Shown: positions 53,301 through 63,236 of the stretch, one piece after another
Layout of the letters: every line of letters begins with the position of its first letter
How positions within the stretch are numbered: the first letter of the stretch is position 1
NCBI GenBank assembly: GCA_964017185.1
Contig: OZ024870.1
Location: 33,751,621-33,815,620 of the forward strand
Length of the DNA: 64,000 nt
Reading direction: 5' to 3'
Source of the DNA: Rugalucina vietnamica
Lineage: Eukaryota > Mollusca > Bivalvia > Lucinida > Lucinidae
Notes under the pieces: model-generated
What the model was told of the DNA's origin: nothing
What the model saw: the letters and a program-made list of their open reading frames with translations, nothing else
Databases searched by the model: none
Made by a program: the position numbers and the translations under genes

Positions 53301-55445
53301 CATATAGTCCCAGCATGACTGAAAAATGTTCATTGGGACATTAAGTCTAAATTCAAATAAACTAAATCATAATGCTTGACAGTAATCGATGTACATTTCC
53401 AATGACAGAGCGAGTTCTAAATTTAGTAACATATATTCAATGGGAAAAACCCCAGGTCATAGAATATGACAAAATATGCAATGGGCTGAAAGCATTGTGT
53501 CAAATGCTGTCTATTTATAGTTATATAATAAACTCTTTTATTTATATATGCAGTAAAAATATCAGATTAATACAAGTCTATGTCATAGGCCAATGGCCCA
53601 ATAGCAAAGATGAAACTAAATGATGCATTTTTGCCATAAAATATTTGCACTTTTTCATGAGTAAGTCTGACTCTGCAGTTGTGAAAACATAGACCAGTTT
53701 CATCGTAAATGAGCAGATTGCAGTGAATGAAAGGAGCCCAAAGCAAATTTTCTTGACATGATTAAATGTAAAGTCCATAGTGCTTCTATGGTATTCTGTG
53801 TATGTTCAGTTATAAATTTTGTTGTTCAGTTTCTTTCTCAAGTTTGAACTTCGTTTTAAAAAACATCATCAAATATTATGCATATATCCTTGCAAATCAG
53901 CAAACTTAAAGGTAGATTATGATGATAAAGGGTAACAATGTCAGCAAAAAAAAGGAAAAAATATAAAAGGGAATAAGGGTTTAAGAAGAACAAATCATTA
54001 TGATACATTTACAATGATCTTTAGATGTTTCTGTTATTTTTCGACTATCTCTCTGCCTTCAAAATGACTCTTTTGCCTCTTCAAGTATATATCTGCGGCA
54101 TTAGCTCTGTTGATATAATGTTTTGTAATAATTTTTGTCTTATTTTATAGAGCAAAGGTCATGTACCTCAAGCACAGATTGCCTCAACTTCTGATGAGTA
54201 TGTCCTGGATCAGTTGTCAACATCAGAGGAGAAGCTTCTCAAGCTTCTGGAGGAACTGGATGGCAAAGATCTGCAAGCTGTTGTCAAGGAGATGGAGGAA
54301 GAAGAGGTAATGTAATATTTATAGTAACTAGGGGGATAACTCTGACAAAGATTGTATTGTCATTTTAAGCTACTAGTATATGATGCAAAACAAGAAAAAT
54401 GTGCCTTTGTTTTTGTTTCACAGATTGTACATCTTAAATCCAAAATCTTATACTCTTAGCCTTCTGATGTGACTGTACATGCCAGTTTGTGTCAGAACTG
54501 CTCATATGGTCTGTAAAATGAATGTCTATCTCCTTTCTGGTGTATCTGCATGACTTGTGCTTCAACTTCTTTCTTTGTTTGCAGTTCCATGCCAGTGTAG
54601 AAGGAAAACTGCCACAGTATAATACCAGAGTGAAATTACCACAGACTCAGAGGGACCTTGTCTATGATGGTATGTTCTTCTTTTACTTTTGCTTTTCTTT
54701 TGGCTTCTCATTTAAATATTATATTTGAAGTGATCTTTTGAGATAAAGTTACAGTAACAATTTCATATTAATTTTATAGATGAGCCTGTGCATGAGAAAA
54801 ACAACAATTTGCATAGGCGAAAACAAAGCCGCAGATCAGCCGCGAAGCTGATCAGCGCCTTTGTTTTCGCTTCACGGATAGTATAATCCCTCTTCTACTT
54901 AAATCCAAAATTTCCAGCCTCTAAACATCTTCTGTGGTTGTACAGCCCGGTTTGTGTCAGACCTGGTCAGAACCCCAAATTGTTGGTTTTCTCACGCACA
55001 GGCTCAGATAGTCTTTTACAGTTATAAACAAGTCTGAGTTCCAGTCACGGACTGGCTAATCCTTCATTTAAGATGTAGTGATTTTGTTGGTTAAGTTTAA
55101 AATTTTAGGCATGTGACTTACCTTTGACTTTGAATCACTCTTTTTGTTTTTCTCATACATGTTTTTAAAAGCTCCAAAAATACTTACCAACATCTTCGAC
55201 TTAAGCTCATATCCTTTATCAGAAAAAAAAAAAACCTAACGAAATATCCATTTTTACTAATGATATTTCACATACAATTCAAGAAACATATAAATCATAT
55301 TGATGTTCATTTTGTAGAAGACGACGACACTGCCGATGATGACCCAGACGTTCCTGATCGTTACCAGATTAAGAAACAGTCACAGTTCATTGTGGATGCC
55401 AAAACCAAGAGACGAACCACCAAGAAAAAGAAGAAGGCAAAATAA
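41493..55445 (+). CDS. ODAD3: outer dynein arm docking complex subunit 3 (CCDC151), complete, 12 exons
   Basis: Coding exons: 41493-41571, 42319-42440, 42931-43008, 43298-43477, 44081-44185, 46010-46258, 46960-47103, 49135-49295, 49645-49801, 54151-54306, 54585-54669, 55318-55445. They join in phase at GT-AG sites into 1644 nt, 547 aa plus stop (human protein about 595). ODAD3 is a coiled-coil protein of the docking complex that fixes outer dynein arms to axonemal doublet microtubules; loss causes immotile cilia. Landmarks in order: LLEGDRKAYYETSQ, LRKENKELRKKL, VKRLNALRHQTACKQKKLED, RLDSMEAEI, HRFENQKDTTRHLEELKKDN, VEHLADKLHHLKA, ASVEGKLPQYNTRVKLP, and a basic C-terminus KRRTTKKKKKAK. Nearly the whole chain is heptad-rich coiled coil with no membrane segment. 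The start is the first ATG and matches the family's MxxxxxxL...KIxLLEGDRKA opening. The long intron 49802-54150 carries only repeats. Very sure of identity; exon edges are inferred. Confidence 0.96.
41808..42076 (+). repeat. tRNA-derived SINE
   Basis: The head CCCTGTGGCTGAGCGGTTAAG (tRNA A box TGGCTGAGCGG) and GTAGGTTCGAGCCCTG (B box) are 60 bp apart as in a tRNA-leucine/serine-like gene. A body with a GT/G run and a tail GGGACGTAAAACTGAATT then A-rich follows. In ODAD3 intron 1. This is a retroposon rather than a working tRNA, because the 3' acceptor half does not pair with the head. Confidence 0.75.
43045..43225 (+). repeat. worn SINE related to 41808-42076
   Basis: Shares CTCTTAATCATTTGATCATC, TTTGAGCCTCA (B-box remnant) and GTGAGGGGCAAGTCAAGC with the better copy in intron 1. 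In ODAD3 intron 3. Confidence 0.45.
43500..43755 (+). mobile_element. ACATAGATTGTGG hairpin MITE
   Basis: AAAACATGCCCATGCGATATACAGAG at the left, then CAAAACATAGATTGTGG paired with CACAATCTATGATTTAGAG. The variable GC-rich central stem of sister copies is absent here (only TACACATTCTAATGAGTACT). In ODAD3 intron 4. Confidence 0.65.
44218..44453 (+). mobile_element. GAGCC-family MITE, copy 11
   Basis: TGAGCCGCCCCATGGGAAAA and TTTTCCCACGAGGCGGCTCA ends with the GCAGATCAGCTTCGCAG hairpin; well preserved. It starts 32 bp after the donor of ODAD3 exon 44081-44185. Confidence 0.88.
44622..45568. mobile_element. AGGATGTTCGCTGC TIR element, ~950 bp, non-coding
   Basis: Inverted ends AGGATGTTCGCTGC at 44622 and GCAGCGAACATCCTT at 45554. 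The interior has several stretches of the type GTAGGG and CCGGTTTTTC but no transposase frame. In ODAD3 intron 5. Confidence 0.55.
45673..45888 (+). mobile_element. GAGCC-family MITE, copy 12 (variant ends)
   Basis: Left end TGAGCTGCTGCATCAG and right end TCATGCACAAGCTCA. The hairpin is CAGATCAGCTGTGCAG with CTGCACAGATGATC. In ODAD3 intron 5. Confidence 0.75.
46368..46435. repeat. ATATATCCTCTCC hairpin
   Basis: TATATATCCTCTCC and GAGAGGGGATATATA face each other with a very short loop, followed by another TCCTCTCC/GGAGAGGA pair. In ODAD3 intron 6. Confidence 0.5.
47552..47668 (-). mobile_element. GAGCC-family MITE, eroded fragment
   Basis: TTCTGACCAAGTCTGACACA, CACAGATGGAGGCAGAAG, GTACTATCCATGG and GGGGCTGATCAGCTGTAG follow the family order, but both ends are gone. 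In ODAD3 intron 7. Confidence 0.55.
50349..50400. repeat. (CA)n microsatellite
   Basis: About 25 CA units with two interruptions (CATA, ATGC). In ODAD3 intron 9. Confidence 0.9.
52585..52860 (+). mobile_element. ACATAGATTGTGG hairpin MITE with full central stem
   Basis: AAACTTGCCCATGCAATATA at the left; CTCAAAACATAGATTGTGG paired with CCCACAATATATGTTTTGG; central stem GTTAGAACTGCC...GGCGGTTCTAAC. In ODAD3 intron 9. Confidence 0.75.
53067..53207. repeat. 141-bp near-perfect palindrome
   Basis: Arms of about 64 bp (TGACTATTGAGTCATTGAAT ... CTACCAATATTGACC and complement) differ at one position. The loop GAGGCGAAGCCGA has its own GGC/GCC stem. In ODAD3 intron 9. Confidence 0.85.
54398..54510 (+). 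mobile_element. GAGCC-family MITE, right-half fragment
   Basis: GTGCCTTTGTTTTTGTTTCA, CTTAAATCCAAAATC, GTGACTGTACATGCCAGTTT and GTGTCAGAACTG match the right half of the family. It lies between ODAD3 exons 54151-54306 and 54585-54669. Confidence 0.6.
54781..55006 (+). mobile_element. GAGCC-family MITE, copy 13 (GTGCATG-end variant)
   Basis: TGAGCCTGTGCATGAG and CTCACGCACAGGCTCA pair perfectly but differ from the other subfamilies. The internal hairpin is shortened to GCAGATCAGCCGCGAAGCTGATC. In the last ODAD3 intron. Confidence 0.8.
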
Positions 55446-55538
55446 GAACTGACTAGCATCAGCATGTGCATTTTACAGATCAGGACCATGTTGTATCAGT
55501 GTTCAGCTTGGGGAAGATGGCCATATACATGGACGAAA

Positions 55539-55802
55539 TGAGCCGCGACACGAGAAAACCGGACTTCTGGGTTTCCAACCAGGTCCGACACAAACCGGCC
55601 TGTGCATTCACAGATAAAGGCTAGAAGCTTAAAATTTCAGATTTAAGAAGAGGAATTGTACTATCCATGTAGCAAAAACAAAGGCGCTGATCAGCTGTTC
55701 AGTTACTGCACAGCTGATCAGCGCCTTTGTTTTCGCTACACAGCTGATCTGTGCCTTTGTTTTCGCATAGGCAATAATCCCGTTTTCTCACGACGCGGCT
55801 CA
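55539..55802 (-). mobile_element. GAGCC-family MITE, copy 14 (GCGACG-end, duplicated hairpin arm)
   Basis: TGAGCCGCGACACGAG and CTCACGACGCGGCTCA ends. The segment CTGATC-GCGCCTTTGTTTTCG appears twice (about 55715 and 55745), so the hairpin arm has been duplicated. It begins 94 bp after the ODAD3 stop codon and so probably lies in the 3' UTR. Confidence 0.8.
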
Positions 55803-56157
55803 AATATGGAATATACTTGTGCTAGTGCTCAAAATCAGATCCAGGCCATACCCAGTATATTTGGTTTGAAACTTAGAGATTTTTTATTCAAGTTTTAGAC
55901 TTAAAATGATTTGTGATAGAATAATACAAGAAGGAAAATATTATAAGTACTTCTTACAATGGTCATGTTTGTGTAGCATATGCACCTTTCTATTCATACA
56001 TGGAATATAAAATGAGAGATTGCAATATTGACATATTAGATCATATTTATTTATCTACTGGTCTGCTTTTGACCAAAGGAGGACAACAGCATTATTATGG
56101 TTTCAAGATTTCTGAAACACAGGATTTGAATTCTGATACAACTTGGTTGTCATTATT

Positions 56158-56393
56158 TGAGCCTCCCCATGGGAAAACCAACAATCTGCATAGGCGAAAA
56201 CAAAGGCCCAGATCAGCTTCACAGTAACTGCGAAGCTGATCAGGGCCTTTGTTTTCGCTACTCGGAAAGTACAATTCCTCTACTTTCTAAATCCAAAATT
56301 TCCAGCCTCTAGCCATCTTCTGTGACTGTACAGGCCAGTTTGTGTCGGACCTGTTCGGAAACCACATTGTTGGTTTTCCCACGAGGCGGCTGA
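56158..56393 (+). mobile_element. GAGCC-family MITE, copy 15
   Basis: TGAGCCTCCCCATGGG and CCCACGAGGCGGCTGA ends; hairpin CAGATCAGCTTCACAG with CTGCGAAGCTGATC. Confidence 0.85.
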
Positions 56394-56982
56394 TTTGTCA
56401 TGTTATCCTTTGAATTGTCATGTCATTGATCATGGATGAAATTTTGTTTAAGAGAGATCGTTATATTATAGGCCTGTTTTTATGGTTTATTATTTGTTAT
56501 ACTCTAGCATTAAATGTGTAAATGAAATGCTTGATTATAATATGTTTTGTTTAAAGTCTTAAACACTATTTATTCCCATACAGTCATTACTATCTCAAAG
56601 AAAACCATACTGTAGACAAAACCAAAACTTCATTGTATTTCATTTAGAAAATTTATTCATATTTTTGTATATTAAACCTTTTGGTATTCACCATCATTTG
56701 TTTCAGGTAAACTTTATAGATAACCAACTGATATGAGAATACATGCTATAAAATAATGAGATTTTTTTTTCTTCGAAATTTTGCTCAGAAAATATATTTC
56801 AATGAGTACCAGTGATCAATTCACACAAAACTAAGAAAAAGAAACGCAATTGAGAGTGAAATACTGTCATTGTTATAGCATGTAGATTGTCATTGGATAG
56901 CTGTCGTGTCTGAGTCATAATGCAGCATGTATAATACTGGATACTCCAGAGACAGCCATCTCAACTGAGAACAACTTACACA

Positions 56983-57108
56983 GATGAAATCAATAAAGGG
57001 TGTAAATACCTGTGTGGGAACAACTTAACATGGTTCATTCGGATCCCTGGTAAGTTGTTCCCACACAAGTATAATGCACGCTACAGCTTTATAATGATTT
57101 CATCTGCA
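56983..57108. repeat. palindromic MITE around TGTGTGGGAACAACTTA
   Basis: Outer arms AGATGAAATCA and TGATTTCATCT; inner arms TGTGTGGGAACAACTTA and TAAGTTGTTCCCACACA. A spacer in the loop contains GGATCC. Confidence 0.65.
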
Positions 57109-57195
57109 TTGGTTGTGCTCAGTCACATTGATTGTCTCTGGATAACCGGTGTGTGTATAGCTTTTGCTTACCATTGCTGTCTCCAAAATGTCGTT

Positions 57196-57394
57196 TGAGC
57201 TGACAATGTGGTTTCTGAACAGTGCTGACACAATCCAAGCTGTACAGTTACAGAAGCAGGCTAGAAGCTTGAAATTTTGGTTTAAGAAGAGGAGGAAGTG
57301 CACTATCTGTGTAGCAAAAACAAAGGTGCTGATCAGGTTACCGCGAAGCTGATCTGCGTCTTTGTTTTCGCATAAGCAGATTATTGGTTTTCTC
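57196..57394 (-). mobile_element. GAGCC-family MITE, copy 16 (short, one end lost)
   Basis: TGAGCTGACAATGTGGTTTC on the left; the right side stops at TTGGTTTTCTC. Hairpin reduced to GCTGATCAGGTTACCGCGAAG. Confidence 0.65.
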
Positions 57395-58201
57395 TTTTAT
57401 ATTTTGTTTTATATTTTACTGGACTGTGATATTAGTTTAGCACATGTTATTAAAATAACTATCAGAATTTCACTACAGAATCATATACAGTATACTGTAA
57501 GTTTGGAAATTTTTGCAAGAACTTAAATTTGCTATTAAGCAAATTGGATGTATCAGAATTTGTGATATTGTTCCTTTTATAAACAAGTGTAACCATTCAT
57601 TGTTTATCTCTGTCATTCCAGATAATTTTTAATTATTGTGAAATCATCAGATGCTTGTGCACCTGTTTTTAAGGAAACAACCTTTGTTTGCGCTTATTTG
57701 GGCAAGTGCATTAAAATAGAATGTAATACAGTTTTTCTTTTAATTTTTAATTCTTTCCATCTGAATAAATGCTGCATTTTGGTTTAGACATTGTATAAAA
57801 TGCTGAATGTGTGGTATTTCAAGATCAATTTACTGTAAAAGAAGAATTGTATAGACACAAAAAATGAGGTCTTTGACTGGTAAGAGGTCTTTGAAGTCTT
57901 TGAATGGTATACCTTAATTTGTTTAATTTGCCACACCAAATATTTTTATTTTGTTCAATTTTTGACACAACAATGTTATGTTGTATTTGTATTGATTAAT
58001 GACCTAAGTATGATAGACCAAAATGAATAATGCTACAGTGTTGTGAATACTAAGAAAATGAAGGGATAAAAAGAAATCAGAAACAGACTGTCTTTAAGCT
58101 TTAATTATTTCCTTAGATCCATGAGAACATAGATTATTTTAACCTATATTTGACGAATGGATTCTCCCATTGTTATCAATTGGACGAGTCCACTTTCATT
58201 T
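57395..58201. other. spacer with no recognised feature
   Basis: AT-rich, non-coding. An AATAAA at 57764-57769 on the plus strand could serve a long ODAD3 3' UTR, but there is no evidence that transcription reaches it. Confidence 0.25.
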
Positions 58202-60370
58202 TTAGCTCACCTGAGCCGAAGGCTCACAAGGTGAGCTTATAGGATGGCCATGATCCGGCGTCCGTCCGTCGTCCGTCGTCCGTCGTCCGTCCGTCGTCGT
58301 CGTCGTCGTCCACAATTTCAAAGATCTTCTTCTCTGAAACCGCTTGGCCAATCTAGTTGAAATTTTATGTGGAGCCTCCTTGGGTAGTGGCATTTCAAGT
58401 TTGATCGCGAAATCCAGGTCACATGACCAAGATGGCCGCCACGCCCATATATGGTAAAAACCCTTCAAAAATCTTCTTCTCCAGAACCGGTGGGCTGATT
58501 TCCACGAAACTTGGTATGTAGCATCGGGGACTTCAGCCCATCATAGTTTGATAAAATGATGACCCTTGGATGACCTTGACCTATTTTACGGCAAGGTCAA
58601 ATTTGGAAACATAGGCTTTTACATGGTAAAAAGTGAAAACTATGGATTTTTTGAAAACTATTGCAGCCTGAGGCCTGAAAAGTGGTAGATGCAAACAACT
58701 AATGGAGTAGATGAAGGTGTGTGATTAATTTAGGTCAAGGTCATCTCTTGACCTTGGCCAGTCTGTCGTCCATTCACACTTTTCAAAGATCTTCTTCTCT
58801 GAAACTGCTGGGCCAATCAAAGTGAAATTTTATGTGGAGCATCCATGGGTAGAGGAGATGCAAGTTTGATCGCGAAATCCAGGTCACATGACCAAGATGG
58901 CTGCCACGCCCATATATGGTAAAAACCACTCAAAAATCTTCTTCTCCAGAACCGGCAGGCCGATTTTCATGAAACTTGGTATGTAGCATTTGGGGCTTTA
59001 GCCCATCATAGTTTGATAAAATGATGACCCTAGGATGACCTTGACCTAATTTACGGCAATGTCAATTTCGGAAACATAGGCTTTTACATGGGAAAAAGTG
59101 AGAACTATGGATTTTTTGAAAACTATTGCAGCCTGATGCCTGAAAAGTGGTAGATGCAAACAACTAACGGAGTAGATGAAGGTATGTGATTAATGTAGGT
59201 CAAGGTCATCTCTTGACCTTGGCCAGTCTGTCGTCCATACACACTTTTCAAAGGTCTTCTTCTCTGAAACTGCTGGGCCAATCAAAGTGAAATTTTATGT
59301 GGAGCATCCATGGGTAGGGGAGACGAAAGTTTGATCGCAAAATCCAGGTCACATGACCAAGATGGCTGCCACGCCCATATATGGTAAAAACCACTCAAAA
59401 ATCTTCTTCTCCAGAACCGGCAGGCCGATTTTCATGAAACTTAGTATGTAGCATCTGGGACTCCAGCCAATCATAGTTTGATAAAATGATGACCCTAGGA
59501 TGACCTTGACATATTTTACGGCAATGTCAATTTTGGGAACATAGGCTTTTACATGGGAAAAAGTGAAAACTATGGATTTTTTGAAAACTATTGCAGCCTG
59601 ATGCTTGAAAAGTGGTAGATGCAAACAACTAATGGAGTAGATGAAGGTATGTGATTAATTTAGGTCAAGGTCATCTCTTGACCTTGGCCAGTTTGTCGTC
59701 CATACACACTGTTCAAAGATCTTCTTCTCTGAAACTGCTGGGCCAATCAAAGTGAAATTTTATGTGGAGCATCCATGGGTAGGGGAGACGAAAGTTTGAT
59801 CGCGAAATCCAAGTCACGTTACCAAGATGGCCGCCACGCCCATATATGGTAAAAACCACTCAAAAATTTTCTTCTCCAGAACCGGCAGGCCAATTTTCGC
59901 GAAACTTGGTATGTAGCATTTGGGACTACAGCCCATCATAGTTTGATCAAATGATGACCATAGGATGACCTTGACCTATTTTACGGCAAGGTCAATTTTG
60001 GAAACATAGGCTTTTACACGGGAAAAGGCGAAAACAATGGATATTTTGGAAACTGTTGCAGTCTGAGACCTGGAAGTTGCTAGATGCAGACAACCGATGG
60101 AGTCAATTGAGGTAAGTAATTAATGAAGGCCAAGGTCATTTCTTGACCTTGACCCAAAGTCATTTAAATATCAAAATTAAAATTATGGTTTTCTCATAAA
60201 TCACTGGGTTTTGAAACTATTGTAGCCTGAGACCTGAAACTTTGCAGATGCAGACAACTTATGAATTCAATAAAGGTGTGTGAGTATTCAAGGTCAAGGT
60301 CATTTCATGATGACTTAATACTCCAGGATCAGGCTTCAGGTGAGCGTTCTCAGGACCAATGGTCCTCTGG
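58202..60370 (-). mobile_element. pearl/HINE-like composite element A5, reverse orientation, ~465-bp tandem core
   Basis: Read on the minus strand it starts AGGACCATTGGTCCTGAGAA then GCTCACCTGA, and ends GTGAGCCTTCGGCTCA then GGTGAGCTAA. Four core units carry the landmark CCATATATGGGCGTGGC-type word (plus-strand ACGCCCATATATGG at about 58443, 58908, 59373 and 59838, spacing 465 bp). The ACGACGG microsatellite (58258-58312) lies next to the 3' hairpin, as in the other copies. Confidence 0.78.
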
Positions 60371-60372
60371 TT

Positions 60373-60525
60373 AGGGGTGTTAGGAGTGATTTTTAAATTT
60401 TATTTAATTTTTCGATGAAAATTCTATAAGCAAACAGAATAGCCCCAGATGGGACGCTGCGTTCTGCGGCGTCACATCTGGGGCTATTCTGTTTGCCTAT
60501 GTCCCAGCTTAAATGAGTTAATCTA
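60373..60525 (-). mobile_element. GCAAACAGAATAG palindromic MITE, copy 2
   Basis: Reverse of the copy at 19205: AAGCAAACAGAATAGCCCC ... GGGGCTATTCTGTTTGCC, then CTTAAATGAG. It directly abuts composite element A5. Confidence 0.7.
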
Positions 60526-60659
60526 TGATATTGGTTGTGACTGAGATAGGAAACCTCAGGCAAGTTTTTGGATAATTTAAGTCTCATTCAAGGTTCAACC
60601 GTGGATGAGACAGTCCTCAACACCCTTCATTAGATTGTTTCTCACCAATTGTTTAATAC

Positions 60660-60960
60660 ATTTCGATTCTGAAACCATCAGTTTAACATGTCCGTGAAAC
60701 GTATACCCCCTTGAACTCCACTTTTATATAGTGGAAATGGGGTATATAGATATACCTATTTTCTTATTTTTGATCCAAAAACATTCATTGTCGATACTCG
60801 TTAGCATCGCCTTGGCAAGGCGGTTCTAACATGTACCCACAATGTATGTTTAAAGCGAAAATATTAATAAAATATTTTTTTTTTCCAATGAAATTTTGAA
60901 TTTTTAATGCTGAAAAAATTCTCTGTATATTACACTGGCAAGTTTTCGTAATGATTGACT
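60660..60960 (-). mobile_element. ACATAGATTGTGG hairpin MITE, reverse copy
   Basis: AAAACATTCATTGTCG and CCCACAATGTATGTTT flank the central stem GTTAGCATCGCC...GGCGGTTCTAAC. The right end TCTGTATATTACACTGGCAA matches the other copies' ends inverted. Confidence 0.7.
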
Positions 60961-61009
60961 TCAGGTGTTGTCAAAGCAGCTGTTTTCTTTTTGCATCAAA
61001 TCAAAGGCA

Positions 61010-61330
61010 TACAGTGAACCAACAATCACTGTGAATGACCACATAATGAAAGTTGTTGATAAATTCACCTAGCTGGGAAGCAATTCTTCCAGAGCAGTGT
61101 ACTTTGATGATCAGGTCACTGCCAGAGCTGCAAATGAACTGGCATTTGGATGACTGCACATGTGTGGGGTAGCAAAATTGAATCAAACTTGAAAGTCTAC
61201 AAGGCTGTAGTGCTACCAACACTCTTATATGCAGGTGAGACCTGGAAAGCTGACCAACGTCATGCTAAGAGACTTGACTGTTTTTATAAGTGCCCCAGAA
61301 AATCTTGAATTTTAAGTTGCAAAGGAAGAT
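61010..61330 (+). pseudogene. decayed non-LTR reverse-transcriptase fragment
   Basis: Translating across frameshifts gives EPTITVNDHIMKVVDKFT, then LGS, and later LKVYKAVVLPTLLYAGETW and RHAKRLDCFY. This is the post-palm region LKVYRAVVLPTLLYACETW shared by many RTE/CR1-type ORF2 proteins. It has stops and shifts and no YADD box. Confidence 0.7.
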
Positions 61331-61420
61331 TCCAATCACTGGTCTTGAAGAAGGCAGGAATATAAAACTTGGAAGTCTAAAACTTACTCCATAGTGTTAT
61401 TTGTTGTGTCAACAAGAAAT

Positions 61421-61654
61421 GGTCCGGGGTTATAAAACTTTTTTCAAGCTCAGCTCAGTTGAGCATGAAATTTCAACTGCTCATAAATGTTGAAATAGTC
61501 AAAATTAATTGAAAATTCAAGTTGAAAACTCAAAAACTAGTAATTTATCCTGTGCATAAATGTTAAAATGCCAACAGTATTTATGAGCAGGATAAATTTT
61601 AGTCTCAGCTGAGTTGAGCATGAACTTGAAAGGTTTTGTAACCTCGGGACCTGG
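61421..61654. mobile_element. CCTCGAGG-family palindromic MITE, copy 3
   Basis: GGTTATAAAACTTTTTTCAA at the left, TTTTGTAACCTCGGGACCTGG at the right, GCTCAGTTGAGCATG in the arms. The inner hairpin loop is partly deleted. Confidence 0.7.
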
Positions 61655-61794
61655 ATGCAAGGCAATTGGCCTGTAGTTTCAACAGCTGCGTCATTAGAAA
61701 AAAAAAAACAGATTTTTCACGTGACCACAATATCAGTGGGAAAAAACTGTACACTAAAGCAGCATATTCCTATTGGACATGCGGTTGGTGAATG

Positions 61795-61905
61795 ATATCA
61801 AAGAAAAAATACCAAAATGTTCAACTTAAAATTTTCAATTTTTGCAACCTAGGAAAAATCTGTATATCACATGGGCGTGTTTTCGTAATGGATGCACCAT
61901 TAAGC
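61795..61905 (-). mobile_element. ACATAGATTGTGG hairpin MITE, end fragment
   Basis: AAAATTTTCAATTTTTGC, then CTGTATATCACATGGGCGTGTTTTCGTAATG matches the right end of the family; the stem region is missing. Confidence 0.45.
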
Positions 61906-62139
61906 ACCACTAAAGCCAGAATTCTCACAGAAACATACGCCCTACAGGCTCAGTGTAACAGCGTCAGTGAGAATGTAGATATTGTCAATTAGAACCAGAG
62001 GATCTACCGTACGACATATAACACTGCCCAGCACAGATTCGGTAATATAAAATAAATGGGGGTGACACTTACTTACTATATATTATGATGCCGGAATGAA
62101 TGTTAACTGTGGATGCTGCTGATACAGATCAAATCCATG

Positions 62140-62390
62140 CAATATAATATTTTGGTTGTGAAAATGAATATTTTCACTGGAAAAATGTTGATATTTTTCT
62201 TATTTTTGCTAAAAACATAGATTGTGGGTACACATTAGAACCGCCTATGTGAGGCGGTTCAACGAGTACCCATAATCTATGTTTTGGAGCAAATATAAGA
62301 AAAATAGGTATACCCCTGTAAACCTCTGTTTTGCTATATAAAAGGGGCATGAGGGGGTATACTTTTCATGGAAATGATTTCCTGATGTTG
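62140..62390 (+). mobile_element. ACATAGATTGTGG hairpin MITE with full central stem
   Basis: AACATAGATTGTGGGTAC paired with GTACCCATAATCTATGTT; central stem TTAGAACCGCCT...AGGCGGTTC. Left end CCATGCAATATAATA. Confidence 0.75.
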
Positions 62391-62480
62391 CAAGAAGCTG
62401 GCCTGAATACTTGGAATCTTCACTTTACTGCTGAGATCTGGTGTGTCCAGACATACATATTAACATCTCAGATCAAACTT

Positions 62481-62527
62481 CCCCTCCCCTCTCTCTGTCT
62501 CTCTCCCCCCCCCCCCCCCCCCCCCCA
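62481..62527. repeat. (CT)n / poly-C tract
   Basis: CTCTCTGTCTCTCTC followed by more than 20 consecutive C. Length may be an assembly artefact in part. Confidence 0.85.
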
Positions 62528-62639
62528 GTTATTTTATATTACTGATTTTCTGTTGTGGTTGTAATTGTTTTATGTTTTGGTGTTTGATTTTTGTGCTGTT
62601 TGCACCTTAAGTACGAGCACGCACATATCTATATTTTAG

Positions 62640-62820
62640 TTAAGTTCGGTTGGCTGAGTGGCCGCCTCTTGGGAAATAGCTGCTCACTCGACTTTTTTAC
62701 GATCTGTCAATTTAGTTTTTCCCACCTCGGTTTTTGGAGTGGGAATTTCTTTTTGATTGCACAATTTCTTGATCATTGCCGACTTTTACCTTTTTACAGT
62801 TATGCCAAGGATAGAAAAAA
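62640..62820 (+). repeat. dispersed repeat shared with 18890-19140, tRNA-like head
   Basis: GTTGGCTGAGTGGCCGCCTC resembles a tRNA A box (TGGCTGAGTGG). After it the CCCACCTCGGTTTTTGGA ... TTTCTTTTTGATTGCAC body matches the repeat near 19040-19110. Possibly a SINE; no B box seen. Confidence 0.45.
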
Positions 62821-63236
62821 CTTGCCAGAGACTTAATATATAACATATAATATTGGCTTAAAGTTCAGCACATTTTGAAATTTGTGTTTTTAATTTCTGG
62901 AATTGTTCAACATTCAGTTTCATTTTGAATGGTCAGAACTAATAACCTCATTGTATTTTACATTTTTGGCAGAAATTCAGAAAGTTCGAAATTGATTTCA
63001 CATGTCCTTTGTGTAATGTGTCTAAAATGGCCCCATTTGTACATCGACATGCTGATATTAATTTGAACAGTAGTTTCTGACTCAGTAAAATTCGCACTAC
63101 AATCAAAATCTTTGCCAAAGATCAAGCAAAACGAATCACAGATGACAAAACGGTGATAAGTTTTGGCCTCCATTTTTGTGCTGTTTAAGTAACACATTTA
63201 AAGTACCCTTACAGTTTAGTCCGGTAGAAAAGAGCT

